A stretch of 64,000 nt of DNA from an uncultured Candidatus Nemicrothrix sp. (GCA_913055915.1 CAJXKL010000003.1:103876-167875); one strand, 5' to 3'. Positions 46,772 through 55,780 are shown, numbered from the stretch's first letter. Notes: generated by a model from the letters alone, not told the origin. Made by a program: numbers and translations.

Positions 46772-46943
46772 GGTGCCTTTACTACCAGGTCAGAGTGATG
46801 GTGGAGGGGTAGGTATTGCGGTCCTTGCGGTTAGAAGTACCGGCGGTTGGCGTGTCCTTCGGGCTGGTGGTCCCTGGTGCGGTTGGGGCCGTAAAGGGGG
46901 AAGATGCAGATTCGCAGCACGGATTCAGTGCTGACCTGTTAGG

Positions 46944-46949
46944 TACGCT
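46944..46949 (+). promoter_or_regulatory. Candidate -10 box (TACGCT) for a leaderless start
   Basis: TACGCT ends six bases before the ATG at 46956, with no Shine-Dalgarno. The same hexamer and spacing occur before the deacetylase gene at 23225 (minus strand). Confidence 0.5.
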
Positions 46950-46955
46950 GGCCTC

Positions 46956-47216
46956 ATGGAACAGCCTCTGCTGGAGCAGGTGCAGAACCTGGACGGGTTG
47001 TCTTCAACCGAGTTGTTGGTAACTGTGATGATAGGTCTGACCATGTTGGGTCTAGTAGCCAGGTACCTCCTTCGTGGCACTCTGGCAGTGTTCCTCATCG
47101 CATCGGGAATGTGGATGTTCGATGTTCCAGAGGGCGTAAGAGAGGTTGTGGGCAAGTACAAGGACCTTGTGGCTGCGATAATCGAGCCGGTGATTGATCG
47201 GTTCGTCAGCGGGTGA
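46956..47216 (+). CDS. Small membrane protein of unknown function
   Basis: 86 residues. Two hydrophobic helices (TELLVTVMIGLTMLGLVA and RGTLAVFLIASGMWMF) are followed by an amphipathic C-terminal helix (VREVVGKYKDLVAAII). No family recognised. A leaderless-type start supports the call. It precedes a tRNA cluster; the next 195 bases hold nothing recognised. Confidence 0.6.
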   Translation: MEQPLLEQVQNLDGLSSTELLVTVMIGLTMLGLVARYLLRGTLAVFLIASGMWMFDVPEGVREVVGKYKDLVAAIIEPVIDRFVSG

Positions 47217-47411
47217 GTCCCGGGATCGCAACGATCAGCTAGTTGGCGTTGAAGTCAACGCTGGCGCAAGACCTGTCAACCGGGGCCGGCCCAAGGGGAC
47301 ACAGGTCGAATCCGGCATCCCTCTCCCGGCCTAAGTTCGGGAGGGACCGTGACTGGTCTATGAAGTGTCACCCGACGCCGGCGATTGCCGATCCGTCTGA
47401 AGGCAGCCACT

Positions 47412-47488
47412 TGGCGCGCTTGGAGGGACTCGAACCCCCAACCTTCTGATCCGTAATCAGATGCTCTATCCAATTGAGCTACAAGCGC
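47412..47488 (-). tRNA. tRNA-Arg(ACG)
   Basis: On the minus strand the acceptor GCGCTTG pairs with CAAGCGC. The anticodon loop TTACGGA gives ACG, the T-arm contains GTTCGAGTC, and CCA is encoded (47414-47412). Confidence 0.96.
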
Positions 47489-47536
47489 AGACGCCCGAGT
47501 GTATGAGTGGCCCGTGAACGGCCCACCCGGGGGTCA

Positions 47537-47630
47537 TGGCGGAGAGGGTGGGATTCGAACCCACGAAGAGCCTTTCGGCCCTTACTCCCTTAGCAGGGGA
47601 GCGCCTTCAACCGGACTCGGCCACCTCTCC
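47537..47630 (-). tRNA. tRNA-Ser(GCT)
   Basis: On the minus strand, acceptor GGAGAGG, a long variable arm typical of serine tRNAs, anticodon loop CTGCTAA (GCT), T-arm GTTCGAATC, and encoded CCA (47539-47537). Confidence 0.96.
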
Positions 47631-47692
47631 TAGGCGCACGGATGTTACCGGCGGTCAGGGTGGGTGGGAACGTCCCCAGTACGCTGCCCGGC

Positions 47693-47780
47693 GGAGGGAT
47701 GGCAGAGCGGACGATTGCGACGGTCTTGAAAACCGTTGAGCCTCACGGCTCCGGGGGTTCGAATCCCCCTCCCTCCGCCA
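47693..47780 (+). tRNA. tRNA-Ser(TGA)
   Basis: Acceptor GGAGGGA pairs with TCCCTCC. The anticodon loop CTTGAAA gives TGA, the variable arm is long, the T-arm is GTTCGAATC, and CCA is encoded (47778-47780). Confidence 0.96.
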
Positions 47781-47809
47781 ACAAGTATTGCCGGCGGAAT
47801 GGCTGTCGA

Positions 47810-48757
47810 TCAGACGCTGATCTGGTCCCGCAGGCCAGCCAGCCACGAATCGGCCTCGAGGGTCGCCGTGGAGGCCTCGCTCCGGATCTCGTCTCCATTG
47901 TCGTGCTCGGCCGGGTACGAGCCCAGAAACTTCACGAGACCGTGCTTCATGTGGAGGTTTCGGAGGCAGTCGGCCACCAACTCATCTGAGATGTGACCCT
48001 CGCAGTCCATGAGGAAGCAGTAGTCGCCCAGTCCCTGCTTGGTCGGCCTGGACTCGAGGCGGGTCAGGTTGATGGACCTGGCCGCGAACTCCTGGAGCAT
48101 TCCGAGCAGGGTTCCGGGTCGGTCGGCACGCTGAAACACAACCAACGACGTCTTGTCGTGGCCCGTAGGTGCTGGAATCCCATCACGGGCGACGAGAACG
48201 AACCGCGTCTGGTTGGAGGAATGGTCCTCGATCCCGACTGCCAGTGTGTCTAGGCCATAGACCTCGGCGGCTCTGGCCGGAGCAATTGCAGCGGTGCGGC
48301 CGTCGTTCTCGCGAGAGACATGGCGGGCCGCATCGGCCGTTGAGTTGGCGGCTCCTGTCTCGGCCGACGGCAGGTTCTCGTCTAGCCAGGCACGACATTG
48401 GGCTGTGGCATGCGGAAAGGACACAACCCGCTCAATGGGGTCAAGGCCGGTTCCGGGTGGTGCCAGAAGGTTCAGCTCGACCGAGATGACCACCTCGCGT
48501 TGGATGAGGAGGTCCGCTTCGAACGCAAGTGTGTCCTGGGTGACGTTGACGCTGCCTTCGATAGAGTTCTCGATCGCCGCAAAGCCGAGGTCGACCGAAC
48601 CCTCACCGACCATGCTCAGAACCTCTGGGATCGATGACGCCAGACACAGGTCGAGGCCGGAAAGATCATCCTGGGTCAACAGGGCTTGCTCGGTAAACGT
48701 ACCGCTGGGCCCCAGATAGGCGAGAGCCCTGCGGCTCGGGTGTGCGATGTCGGTCAC
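47810..48757 (-). CDS. pheA: Prephenate dehydratase
   Basis: 315 residues. The periplasmic-binding-like catalytic domain has ALAYLGPSGTFTEQAL, AIENSIEGSVNVTQDTL and the TRF motif (SNQTRFVLVA). A C-terminal ACT regulatory domain (DRPGTLLGMLQEFAARSINLTRLESRP) follows, where phenylalanine normally binds. It makes phenylpyruvate. The GTG start is preceded on the minus strand by TATCCT eight bases upstream (48766-48771), a candidate -10 that overlaps the Shine-Dalgarno of the divergent gene. Confidence 0.95.
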   Translation of the reverse strand: MTDIAHPSRRALAYLGPSGTFTEQALLTQDDLSGLDLCLASSIPEVLSMVGEGSVDLGFAAIENSIEGSVNVTQDTLAFEADLLIQREVVISVELNLLAPPGTGLDPIERVVSFPHATAQCRAWLDENLPSAETGAANSTADAARHVSRENDGRTAAIAPARAAEVYGLDTLAVGIEDHSSNQTRFVLVARDGIPAPTGHDKTSLVVFQRADRPGTLLGMLQEFAARSINLTRLESRPTKQGLGDYCFLMDCEGHISDELVADCLRNLHMKHGLVKFLGSYPAEHDNGDEIRSEASTATLEADSWLAGLRDQISV

Positions 48758-48776
48758 GACAGGGGAGGATAGTGAG

Positions 48777-49496
48777 GTGAGTGACCACGACCCCCTCTAC
48801 TTTCGGCAACTGCTTTCCGGGCGCGACTTCGCGACAGAGGACATGGTTGCCCGCCAGATGGTCAACTTCGTTTACCTGATAGGTGACCGTCGGACCGGAG
48901 AGGCCGTGGTTGTGGACCCGGCCTATGACATCGATGCCATCCTCGGCGTGCTCGAGGCCGACGGGATGAGGTGCACGGGTGTGCTCGCCACCCACTACCA
49001 CCCCGACCATGTAGGAGGATCCATGATGGGCTTCGACATCATCGGAGCAAGGGAGTTGCTCGACCGGGTGTCGGTTCCGGTGCATGCCCAGCGCGATGAA
49101 GCCGAGTTCATCTCCAAGGTGATCAGCATCGGTGGTGACGATCTCGTCAAACACGACAGCGGCGACATCGTCGAGGTTGGTGGAGTCGAAATCGAGTTGA
49201 TCCACACACCTGGCCACACACCGGGTAGCCAGTGTTTCCTCGTTGACGGTCGCCTGGTCGCCGGCGACACCCTCTTTCTGGAGGGCTGTGGCCGAACCGA
49301 CCTACCCGGTGGTGATGCAGTCGCCCTGTACGACAGCCTCCACAACCGCCTTGCCAGGGTTCCAGACTCCGCCGTGCTGTTCCCGGGCCACCTCTACTCC
49401 GAGGAACCCTCAGCTTCTATGGGCGACACCCGCCGTGACAACTTCGTGTTCACGCCCAGGTCAGAACAGCAGTGGCTCGCCATGTTCGGCCGCTGA
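48777..49496 (+). CDS. Metallo-beta-lactamase-fold hydrolase (glyoxalase II / persulfide dioxygenase type)
   Basis: About 239 residues from the GTG at 48777, with GGAGG about eight bases upstream; an earlier GTG at 48747 overlaps the divergent pheA. Metal motifs are THYHPDHVGG, the HTPGHTPGS histidine and VAGDTLFLEGCGRTDLPGGD (the GCGR[TA]D motif common in persulfide-dioxygenase- and glyoxalase-II-like enzymes), then FPGHLYSEEP. The substrate is uncertain. Confidence 0.83.
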   Translation: MSDHDPLYFRQLLSGRDFATEDMVARQMVNFVYLIGDRRTGEAVVVDPAYDIDAILGVLEADGMRCTGVLATHYHPDHVGGSMMGFDIIGARELLDRVSVPVHAQRDEAEFISKVISIGGDDLVKHDSGDIVEVGGVEIELIHTPGHTPGSQCFLVDGRLVAGDTLFLEGCGRTDLPGGDAVALYDSLHNRLARVPDSAVLFPGHLYSEEPSASMGDTRRDNFVFTPRSEQQWLAMFGR

Positions 49497-49544
49497 TGCC
49501 TGGATCCGGCTACCTTTCCCGCAACCAGATTTGAGAGGTCTTCA

Positions 49545-50534
49545 ATGTCTAGAGCCCTGATGGTCGACAAGGTCGACGGAGAGTTCAACTATGCCTTCGT
49601 GGACCTGACCGATGACGACCTGCCCGACGGTGACGTCCTCGTAGATGTCGAGTACTCCACCGTCAACTTCAAGGACGGCCTCGTCGTCATGGACGCATCT
49701 CCGATCGTCACGTCATGGCCAATGGTGCCAGGGATCGACCTGGCTGGCACGGTCACAGGGTCGACCAACCCCGATGTGGCCGTCGGCGAAAGGGTTCTCA
49801 TCAACGGCTGGGGCCTCGGAGAGGGAACCTGGGGTGGCTTTTCCCAGCGGGCCCGGGTCGACGGCGCCTGGACTGTGCCCGTCCCTGCTGGCCTCACCAC
49901 TGCACAGGTAATGGCCATCGGTACCGCCGGCTTCACGGCGATGCTGTGCGTCCTGGCCCTCGAGGACCATGACGTGTATGCCGGGTCAGGCCCAGTTCTC
50001 GTTACCGGCGCAGCCGGTGGTGTCGGAAGCATCGCCGTGGCCCTGCTGGCGGCCCTCGGATACGAGGTGCATGCCTCCACCGGGCGGCTCGAGGAGATCG
50101 CCTATCTGGAGTCCCTGGGTGCAACGACCGTCATCGACCGGGCCGAGTTGTCCGAACCGTCAAAGAGGCCACTTGCAAGGGTCCGTTGGGCCGGGGCAGT
50201 CGACGCCGTCGGAAGCCACACGCTCGCAAACGTACTGGCGGCCGTTTCCCCCGAAGGGTGTGTGGCGGCCTGTGGCCTGGCTCAGGGCATGGATCTGACC
50301 ACGACAGTTGCACCGTTCATCCTGCGCGGGCTCACCCTGCGGGGGGTGCACTCGGTGACCGTCCCCAGACCCAGAAGGCTGCTCGCATGGGAGCGCCTGG
50401 CAACCGACCTGGACACCGACCTGCTGGGGTCCATGACCGAGACCATCAGCCTCGACGAAGTACCGCACACAGCTGCGGAGATTCTGGCCGGTCGGGTCAG
50501 GGGCCGCGTGGTCGTTGACCTGAACGACATCTGA
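49545..50534 (+). CDS. Medium-chain reductase of the acrylyl-CoA reductase (AcuI/YhdH) family
   Basis: 329 residues. A GroES-like N-domain contains YSTVNFKDGLVV and VPGIDLAGTV. The NADPH domain has GPVLVTGAAGGVGSIAVALLAALG. The family reduces acryloyl-CoA to propanoyl-CoA, which in marine bacteria can belong to DMSP or 3-hydroxypropionate metabolism. No companion pathway gene is adjacent, so the physiological role is open. GAGAGG lies six bases before the ATG. Confidence 0.87.
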   Translation: MSRALMVDKVDGEFNYAFVDLTDDDLPDGDVLVDVEYSTVNFKDGLVVMDASPIVTSWPMVPGIDLAGTVTGSTNPDVAVGERVLINGWGLGEGTWGGFSQRARVDGAWTVPVPAGLTTAQVMAIGTAGFTAMLCVLALEDHDVYAGSGPVLVTGAAGGVGSIAVALLAALGYEVHASTGRLEEIAYLESLGATTVIDRAELSEPSKRPLARVRWAGAVDAVGSHTLANVLAAVSPEGCVAACGLAQGMDLTTTVAPFILRGLTLRGVHSVTVPRPRRLLAWERLATDLDTDLLGSMTETISLDEVPHTAAEILAGRVRGRVVVDLNDI

Positions 50535-50573
50535 CGGGCGAGCAGAGCTGCCACGTCGGCCGCGACCGGTGAG

Positions 50574-50657
<84 letters not shown>

Positions 50658-50753
50658 GAGCAGCGTCGGGAAGGGTACCGCCTGTCCCGACGATCAGCCC
50701 CGTCGAGGTGAACCGGTTCCCCCCATCGGTCAACCGGTAGCATCGCTTCCACA

Positions 50754-51164
50754 GTGAACGATCAGGTCCTGACCATCGTAGGGCTGGGCACCCTCGCCCT
50801 CGTCTACTACGTGTTCCTCCGGGTAGTGCGATCCGCGTGGTTGGCTTTCCGGCCTTCCCGTTCGGCACGTCGGTGGGGCGCGTCGCACCTGTTAGTCGTT
50901 GAACCCGAATCGATGAACGGGTGGGAATTCGATCTCAGCGAAGACCTCACACTGGGCAGGGCGGCCGGGTGCTCGGTGACAATCGACGACGATCACGTGT
51001 CCCAGGTTCATGCACGGATCTTCCACAGAAGCGGCAAACTGGCCCTTGAGGACCTCGGATCGGCCAACGGCACCTATGTGAACCGTGCCAGGGTGATCGC
51101 CCCAACGGTCATCGGAGCGGGTGATCGACTTCAGGTCGGGGACACGGTCCTCGAGGTGGTCTGA
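50754..51164 (+). CDS. FHA-domain membrane protein (FhaB/FipA-like)
   Basis: 136 residues: one N-terminal membrane helix (TIVGLGTLALVYYVFLRVV), a short linker, and an FHA domain (LTLGRAAGCSVTIDDDHVSQVHARIF, then LEDLGSANGTYVN). FHA domains bind phosphothreonine made by kinases such as the one encoded downstream. In mycobacteria the equivalent FhaB links the kinases to cell division. GTG start; TAGCAT (50738-50743) lies ten bases upstream. First gene of the signalling cluster. Confidence 0.9.
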   Translation: MNDQVLTIVGLGTLALVYYVFLRVVRSAWLAFRPSRSARRWGASHLLVVEPESMNGWEFDLSEDLTLGRAAGCSVTIDDDHVSQVHARIFHRSGKLALEDLGSANGTYVNRARVIAPTVIGAGDRLQVGDTVLEVV

Positions 51165-51213
51165 TGGAAGCGTCGCCACACCAACTGTCAACGCATCGCA
51201 CGGGTGGCCGGTG

Positions 51214-52371
51214 ATGGGGCCTGTCGGGCGTCGTCCCCGGACGGGCAACTCGATACGACTAGCTCACGCCGGTGTGACCGACGTTGGACGGGTCCGCCAG
51301 GACAACCAGGACGACTTCGGGTCGGTCACCGGCCTGCACGTGCTGGCCGACGGGATGGGAGGCCACCGCGGCGGTGAGGTGGCATCGGCCGAGGCTGTCG
51401 CCGCAACCATCGAAGGATTCGACGTCCATACCAGACTAGGTCTGGCAGCAGCGGTGCTGGCAGCCAACCGGGCGGTGCTCATCCGCGCTTCGGGCGACCC
51501 GTACCTGACCGGCATGGGTACGACCGTCTGCGCCCTCGCCCATGTGGTTGGCGACGGCGGAGACGATGCCCTGGCCGTGGCAAACGTCGGTGACAGCCGT
51601 GTCTACCGTTTCTCCGGGGGCCGGCTGGAACAGGTCAGTGACGACCACAGTCTCGTCGCAGACCTGATGAGAGCCGGTGAGTTGAGCCCCGACGAGGCTG
51701 CGAGGCACCCGAAGCGCAACATCCTCACCAGGGCGCTCGGAATCGAAGCCGATCTTGTCGTCGACACCTGGGAACTGGTTCCGGTCGCCGGAGACAGGTA
51801 CCTCTTGTGCAGTGACGGGCTGGTGAACGAACTCGACGACTCCCGGATAGCCCGGATACTCCGGGACAAGGCCGAACCAGAGGCCGCCGCTGTGGAACTG
51901 GTTCGTTCAGCGGTCGATGCCGGGGGCCACGACAACGTGACCGTTGTGGTCATCGATGTGGCTACCGCTCCGTCGACTCTGCACGGAACCGGCTACAAGG
52001 GGACCCGTGCCAGGCCCGAGAGGGCTTCGACGCTCGGTATCCAGGACGGCACTGGAGCAGTATCGGCGCTTGCATGGCGTGTTGGCGGCGCAGCGCTCGC
52101 CCTGGCGGTGATTCTGAGTGTGATCGTCGGCCTGATCGGGGTCTACGCCCGCAGCGGCTGGTTCGTCGGATACCACGACGACAACGTGGCGGTGTTTCGC
52201 GGGAGGCCGTCGGGGATCCTCTGGTTCGACCCGACCCTTACCGAGGTAGAGGAGCTCCCGATCATGGACCTCGACGATGCCGACAGGGCTCTCGTTATCG
52301 ACGCGATCGAGGTTGGCTCCCTCGAGGACGCCCGCCGCGTGGTTGAACGACTCATAGAGCATTCTCAATGA
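51214..52371 (+). CDS. PP2C-type serine/threonine phosphatase (PstP-like)
   Basis: About 385 residues. The PP2C catalytic domain has VRQDNQDDFG, VLADGMGGHRGGE, VANVGDSRVYRF and AGGHDNVTVVVID, all with metal aspartates in place. One membrane helix follows (VGGAALALAVILSVIVGLIGVYA), then a ~70-residue extracellular tail. It reverses the PASTA kinase encoded next. The start is uncertain: an ATG at 51214 is used here, with a GTG at 51211 adjacent; an earlier GTG at 51121 would overlap the FHA gene. Confidence 0.9.
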   Translation: MGPVGRRPRTGNSIRLAHAGVTDVGRVRQDNQDDFGSVTGLHVLADGMGGHRGGEVASAEAVAATIEGFDVHTRLGLAAAVLAANRAVLIRASGDPYLTGMGTTVCALAHVVGDGGDDALAVANVGDSRVYRFSGGRLEQVSDDHSLVADLMRAGELSPDEAARHPKRNILTRALGIEADLVVDTWELVPVAGDRYLLCSDGLVNELDDSRIARILRDKAEPEAAAVELVRSAVDAGGHDNVTVVVIDVATAPSTLHGTGYKGTRARPERASTLGIQDGTGAVSALAWRVGGAALALAVILSVIVGLIGVYARSGWFVGYHDDNVAVFRGRPSGILWFDPTLTEVEELPIMDLDDADRALVIDAIEVGSLEDARRVVERLIEHSQ

Positions 52372-52420
52372 TCGTCGATCGACATCAGCGATCATTGGTC
52401 CGCAGGTAGAATCCGCCTCC

Positions 52421-54427
52421 ATGTCAAGCGAAGGCCCGACCGTGTTCAACGGCCGGTACGAACTCCACCGACAGATTGCACGCGGCGGTATGGCCGATGT
52501 GTTCCTGGCGCGCGACCTCCTGCTCGACAGGCCCGTGGCAGTGAAGGTGCTGTTCGACGAGTTTGCCGACGTACCGGACTTCGTCGAGCGGTTCCGGCGC
52601 GAGGCCCAGGCTGCAGCCAACCTGAACCATCCCAACATCGTCAGCGTCTACGACTGGGGCGAGGAACAGGGCACCTACTTCATCGTCATGGAATACGTCG
52701 AGGGACGCAGCCTCGCCGAGATGATCCGCACTGAGGGGCCCCTCCACCCCGACAGGGCTGCCGACATAGCGACCGACATCACAGCCGCCCTCGGCTTTGC
52801 CCACCGCAACGGCCTGGTCCACCGCGATGTCAAGCCCGGAAACGTGCTCGTCACCCCCAGCGGTCAGGTCAAGGTGGCGGACTTTGGCATAGCAACGGCG
52901 ATAGCCGGGGCACAACACGACCTCACCCGCGACGGAACGGTCATGGGAACGGCCACCTACTTCTCGCCAGAACAGGCGCAGGGCCGCCAGGTCGACCCCC
53001 GCAGCGATCTCTACTCACTCGGCGTGGTCCTCTACGAGATGCTCCTTGGTCGCCCACCGTTCACAGGCGAGACGCCGGTGGCGGTGGCCTACCAGCACGT
53101 CCAGAACAGCCCCCCGTCGCTCCGGCAGTCGGGGGCCGCCGTAGCTGTGTCGCTCGAGGCCGTGACCCTCAAGCTCCTGGCCAAGAATCCCGTCAACCGG
53201 TACCCGACGGCAGAGGACCTGCGCAGCGACCTGCGCCGCTACCGCGAGGGAGCCCACGACCTGCGGTCGTCACCCCAGCCGGGAGCGCCCGGAAGGCCTT
53301 CACCTTCTGCTCCCGCCCAGGGACCCGACTACGGCCGGAGCACGCGTACCCGACGCGATGACGGGTTACGTCGCACCCTGCTGTTCACGGTCGTCCTTGC
53401 GATCCTGCTGGTTGTGCTCGGCTACCTGGTGGTCGAGTTCGTCGACACCCTGGGTGGACCCGGTGACGAGTTGTCCCCGGTCCAGATTGGGCTTGTGGAG
53501 GTCCCGGCCCTGATAGGAACCCCGTTGGATGAGGCGCGCGCTGTGCTGCGCGACTCCCGGCTGAGCGTTCAGATGGACTACGAGGTGAACGCCGACTTCC
53601 CCGAGAACACGGTGTTTGACCAGAACCCCTCTGCCGGCACAAGGCTGGAACCCACCGAGACCGTCAGGTTGTTTGTCAGTCAGGGAACCGGACCCATGGT
53701 CCTTCTGGCCGTGGTCGGTGACGCCGTCGCCGATGCCATCCAGGACCTTGAGGCAATGGGCCTTGATGTCTCACAGGTCGACACTGAGGACCCGGTCGTG
53801 CCCGCTGGTCAGGTGATCGACCAGTCGCCGGCCGCTGGCTCCGAAATCGTGCCTGGCTCCAGGGTGATCCTGTTCGTTTCGGCAGGTCCAGCTGTCGAGG
53901 AGGTACCCGACCTCATGAACCGGCCGGTGCTCGACGCCATGAACATCGTGTCCCAACTGGGTTGGCGTGCCAGTACCGTCGAGGAGAGCAGCCTTCTGGT
54001 TCCTGTCGGCCAGGTGATAAGGACCGAGCCGCCTGCCCGCAGTTCGCTGCCTCCGGGTAGCAATGTCGAGATCGTCGTATCCACCGGCCTGCCGATGGTG
54101 ACGGTACCCCCGGTTGTGAGCCTGCTCGAGGCGACTGCCGTGGCCGAACTGGAGACCGCTGGCTTTGGCGTGAACGTGGTCTACGAGCCCCTGCCGTCTA
54201 ACAGCCCCAACGACGGAAGGGTTATCACCCAGAGCCCGTTGGCTGCCGTCGAGATCGACTCCGGAAGCTTTGTAACAATCGTGATCGGTGCGGCAGAGGC
54301 AGGTGGCGGTGCAGGCGGAGAGCCGGGTGAAGGTGTCGGCGGCGAGACAGGGGTTGATGCAGGCGATGGTGTCGGCGGCGAGACAGGTGCCGGCGATGGA
54401 ACCACCGCTGACGGTGCCGCCGGTTAG
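52421..54427 (+). CDS. PASTA-domain serine/threonine protein kinase (PknB-like)
   Basis: 668 residues. The kinase domain (about 1-270) is complete: glycine loop IARGGMADVFL, VAVKVLF lysine, HRDVKPGNVLV, and DFGIA. After a Pro-rich linker comes one membrane helix (LLFTVVLAILLVVLGYLVVEF), then four PASTA repeats outside the cell (each with a PxLxG-like start and a PxAG turn). These sense muropeptides. A Gly-rich tail holds a 12-residue in-frame repeat (bases 54332 and 54368). TAGAAT (52407-52412) lies eight bases before the ATG. The stop abuts the convergent trpG stop. Confidence 0.94.
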   Translation: MSSEGPTVFNGRYELHRQIARGGMADVFLARDLLLDRPVAVKVLFDEFADVPDFVERFRREAQAAANLNHPNIVSVYDWGEEQGTYFIVMEYVEGRSLAEMIRTEGPLHPDRAADIATDITAALGFAHRNGLVHRDVKPGNVLVTPSGQVKVADFGIATAIAGAQHDLTRDGTVMGTATYFSPEQAQGRQVDPRSDLYSLGVVLYEMLLGRPPFTGETPVAVAYQHVQNSPPSLRQSGAAVAVSLEAVTLKLLAKNPVNRYPTAEDLRSDLRRYREGAHDLRSSPQPGAPGRPSPSAPAQGPDYGRSTRTRRDDGLRRTLLFTVVLAILLVVLGYLVVEFVDTLGGPGDELSPVQIGLVEVPALIGTPLDEARAVLRDSRLSVQMDYEVNADFPENTVFDQNPSAGTRLEPTETVRLFVSQGTGPMVLLAVVGDAVADAIQDLEAMGLDVSQVDTEDPVVPAGQVIDQSPAAGSEIVPGSRVILFVSAGPAVEEVPDLMNRPVLDAMNIVSQLGWRASTVEESSLLVPVGQVIRTEPPARSSLPPGSNVEIVVSTGLPMVTVPPVVSLLEATAVAELETAGFGVNVVYEPLPSNSPNDGRVITQSPLAAVEIDSGSFVTIVIGAAEAGGGAGGEPGEGVGGETGVDAGDGVGGETGAGDGTTADGAAG

Positions 54428-55006
54428 TCAGCCGACCCGGGCCAGGAAGTTTGACAACAGGTCGTGACCCGATTCGGTCAGGATCGACTCGGGATGGAAC
54501 TGGACCCCCTCAACATCTAGGTCGCGGTGTCGCAGGCCCATGATCACGCCGTCGGCGCTTGTTGCGGTAATGACGAGATCTTCCGGCAGGGAGGGCCTGT
54601 CGACGATCAGGGAGTGGTAGCGGGTCGCCTCGAGGGGGTTGGGTAGGCCGGCGAAGATGCCGTCACCCTCGTGGCTGATCTGAGAGGTCTTGCCGTGCAT
54701 CACGTCGGGTGCCGTCACAACCGTGCCCCCCCAGGCCGCACCGATGCACTGATGGCCCAGACATACCCCCAGCACGGGGATGCGGCCGGCTGCCCAGCGG
54801 ATCGTCGCCGTCGAGACACCGGCCTGTTCGGGCCGACCCGGACCCGGGCTGACCAGTAGCGCATCGGGTCGAAGCTGGGCTGCCTCGTCGACGGTGATGG
54901 CGTCGTGCCGGTAGACGAGCGGCTCGGCACCGAGTTCTCCGAGGTACTGGACCAGATTGAAGACGAACGAGTCGTAGTTGTCGATTACCAGGACACGGGC
55001 GCTCAT
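54428..55006 (-). CDS. trpG: Anthranilate / aminodeoxychorismate synthase glutaminase component
   Basis: About 192 residues. A class I glutamine amidotransferase: the start [20 protein letters not shown], the nucleophile in [15 protein letters not shown], and the His-Glu pair in [11 protein letters not shown]. It supplies ammonia for tryptophan or folate synthesis, and its large subunit is elsewhere. The ATG at 55006 follows TACCGT by seven bases (leaderless pattern). In mycobacteria trpG lies beside pknB in the same way. Confidence 0.93.
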   Translation of the reverse strand: MSARVLVIDNYDSFVFNLVQYLGELGAEPLVYRHDAITVDEAAQLRPDALLVSPGPGRPEQAGVSTATIRWAAGRIPVLGVCLGHQCIGAAWGGTVVTAPDVMHGKTSQISHEGDGIFAGLPNPLEATRYHSLIVDRPSLPEDLVITATSADGVIMGLRHRDLDVEGVQFHPESILTESGHDLLSNFLARVG

Positions 55007-55013
55007 GAGAGCA

Positions 55014-55019
55014 ACGGTA
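55014..55019 (-). promoter_or_regulatory. Candidate -10 box (TACCGT) for trpG
   Basis: On the minus strand TACCGT is followed by seven bases and the trpG ATG, with no Shine-Dalgarno. Together with the box at 55055 it makes a compact 61-base divergent promoter region for trpG and crgA. Confidence 0.45.
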
Positions 55020-55054
55020 GCCATGTGGAGCACCGGAGCAGCCGGAGTTACCCG

Positions 55055-55060
55055 TATCCT
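55055..55060 (+). promoter_or_regulatory. Candidate -10 box (TATCCT) for crgA
   Basis: TATCCT ends seven bases before the crgA ATG at 55068, with no Shine-Dalgarno, consistent with a leaderless mRNA. Confidence 0.5.
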
Positions 55061-55067
55061 CCCCGCC

Positions 55068-55391
55068 ATGGCCACGTCAGAACATCATGACCCGGAAACG
55101 CCCGAGCATGGCGGTCAACCCGCCCGGCGACCCGTACAGAAGTCCCGTTACCAGAGCGGTCGGGTCACACCGAAGGGTGGTGGCACCCAACAGGGTGCCC
55201 ACGGGGCAGCAGCAGCCGGCTCGTCGCCGACCTGGGTACCGGTGCTCATGTTCGGCCTGCTCGGCCTGGGTATCCTGATCATCTTCTTCAACTACGTGGG
55301 ATGGATGCCCGGTGGTACCAGCAACGGCATCCTGCTGCTGGGTCTGGGTTCGATCCTGGGTGGCATCATCACCGCAACCCAGTACCGCTGA
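55068..55391 (+). CDS. crgA: Cell-division protein CrgA
   Basis: About 107 residues. A hydrophilic N-terminus ends in [15 protein letters not shown]. Two membrane helices follow ([22 protein letters not shown] and [21 protein letters not shown]). CrgA is an actinobacterial septum protein that recruits peptidoglycan enzymes. The ATG is chosen at the start of the conserved region and matches the leaderless -10 box. Synteny with trpG and pknB is typical. Confidence 0.92.
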   Translation: MATSEHHDPETPEHGGQPARRPVQKSRYQSGRVTPKGGGTQQGAHGAAAAGSSPTWVPVLMFGLLGLGILIIFFNYVGWMPGGTSNGILLLGLGSILGGIITATQYR

Positions 55392-55453
55392 CAGCGGCCC
55401 TCTGTTGGCCCGCTGGTAGGGGAACCACCGCTGTAATTCCAACGGTGTGATTT

Positions 55454-55480
55454 CCCACAGAGTTGTCCACAGTCTGTGGG
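55454..55480. repeat. Inverted repeat enclosing DnaA-box-like sites
   Basis: CCCACAG (55454-55460) and CTGTGGG (55474-55480) form a perfect 7-bp inverted repeat. The spacer holds TTGTCCACA (55463-55471), which equals the DnaA box form favoured in high-GC actinobacteria. TTACCCACAG can also be read on the other strand at the right arm. It lies in the 131-base gap between two convergent genes, so it could be a hairpin terminator (no T-run) or a DnaA-binding cluster away from the origin. Confidence 0.5.
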
Positions 55481-55522
55481 TAACCCTGACCGGACAGTTG
55501 GCACCGATGGGCGGGGCCTGCT

Positions 55523-55774
55523 TCAGTCCTCGATGGCGAGGACCTCCATCTCGTCCATGCAGTGACGGGGCGGATCAGGGTCCTCCTCATTTGCGACGGT
55601 CATTTTGACCTCAGTACCGCAGATGGTGCACCTGTAGTGGAGCCTGACCTTGCGGAGTTCACCCGGGTCGGGAGGCTCAGGAGGCGGGGCTGCCAGCGCC
55701 CGCAGGAAACCCAGCCCCAGGCGCAGGATGATCAGACCACCTGCAACAGCGATGAGTATCTGAGCGGCTCCCAC
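55523..55774 (-). CDS. Small membrane-anchored protein with a Cys/His zinc-like motif
   Basis: 83 residues from a GTG. An N-terminal membrane helix (AAQILIAVAGGLIILRLGLGFL) is followed by a Pro-rich stretch, then a CxxC (CTICGTEVKMTV) and HCMDEM. The motif resembles a rubredoxin- or zinc-ribbon-like knuckle. No known family recognised. It starts six bases after the agmatinase-like gene ends and is probably co-transcribed with it. Confidence 0.65.
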   Translation of the reverse strand: MGAAQILIAVAGGLIILRLGLGFLRALAAPPPEPPDPGELRKVRLHYRCTICGTEVKMTVANEEDPDPPRHCMDEMEVLAIED

Positions 55775-55780
55775 GGCGGA

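Noticed and set aside
47412..47780. Cluster of three tRNAs as a possible integration site
   Set aside because: No direct repeats, integrase or foreign genes flank it; neighbours are ordinary housekeeping genes.
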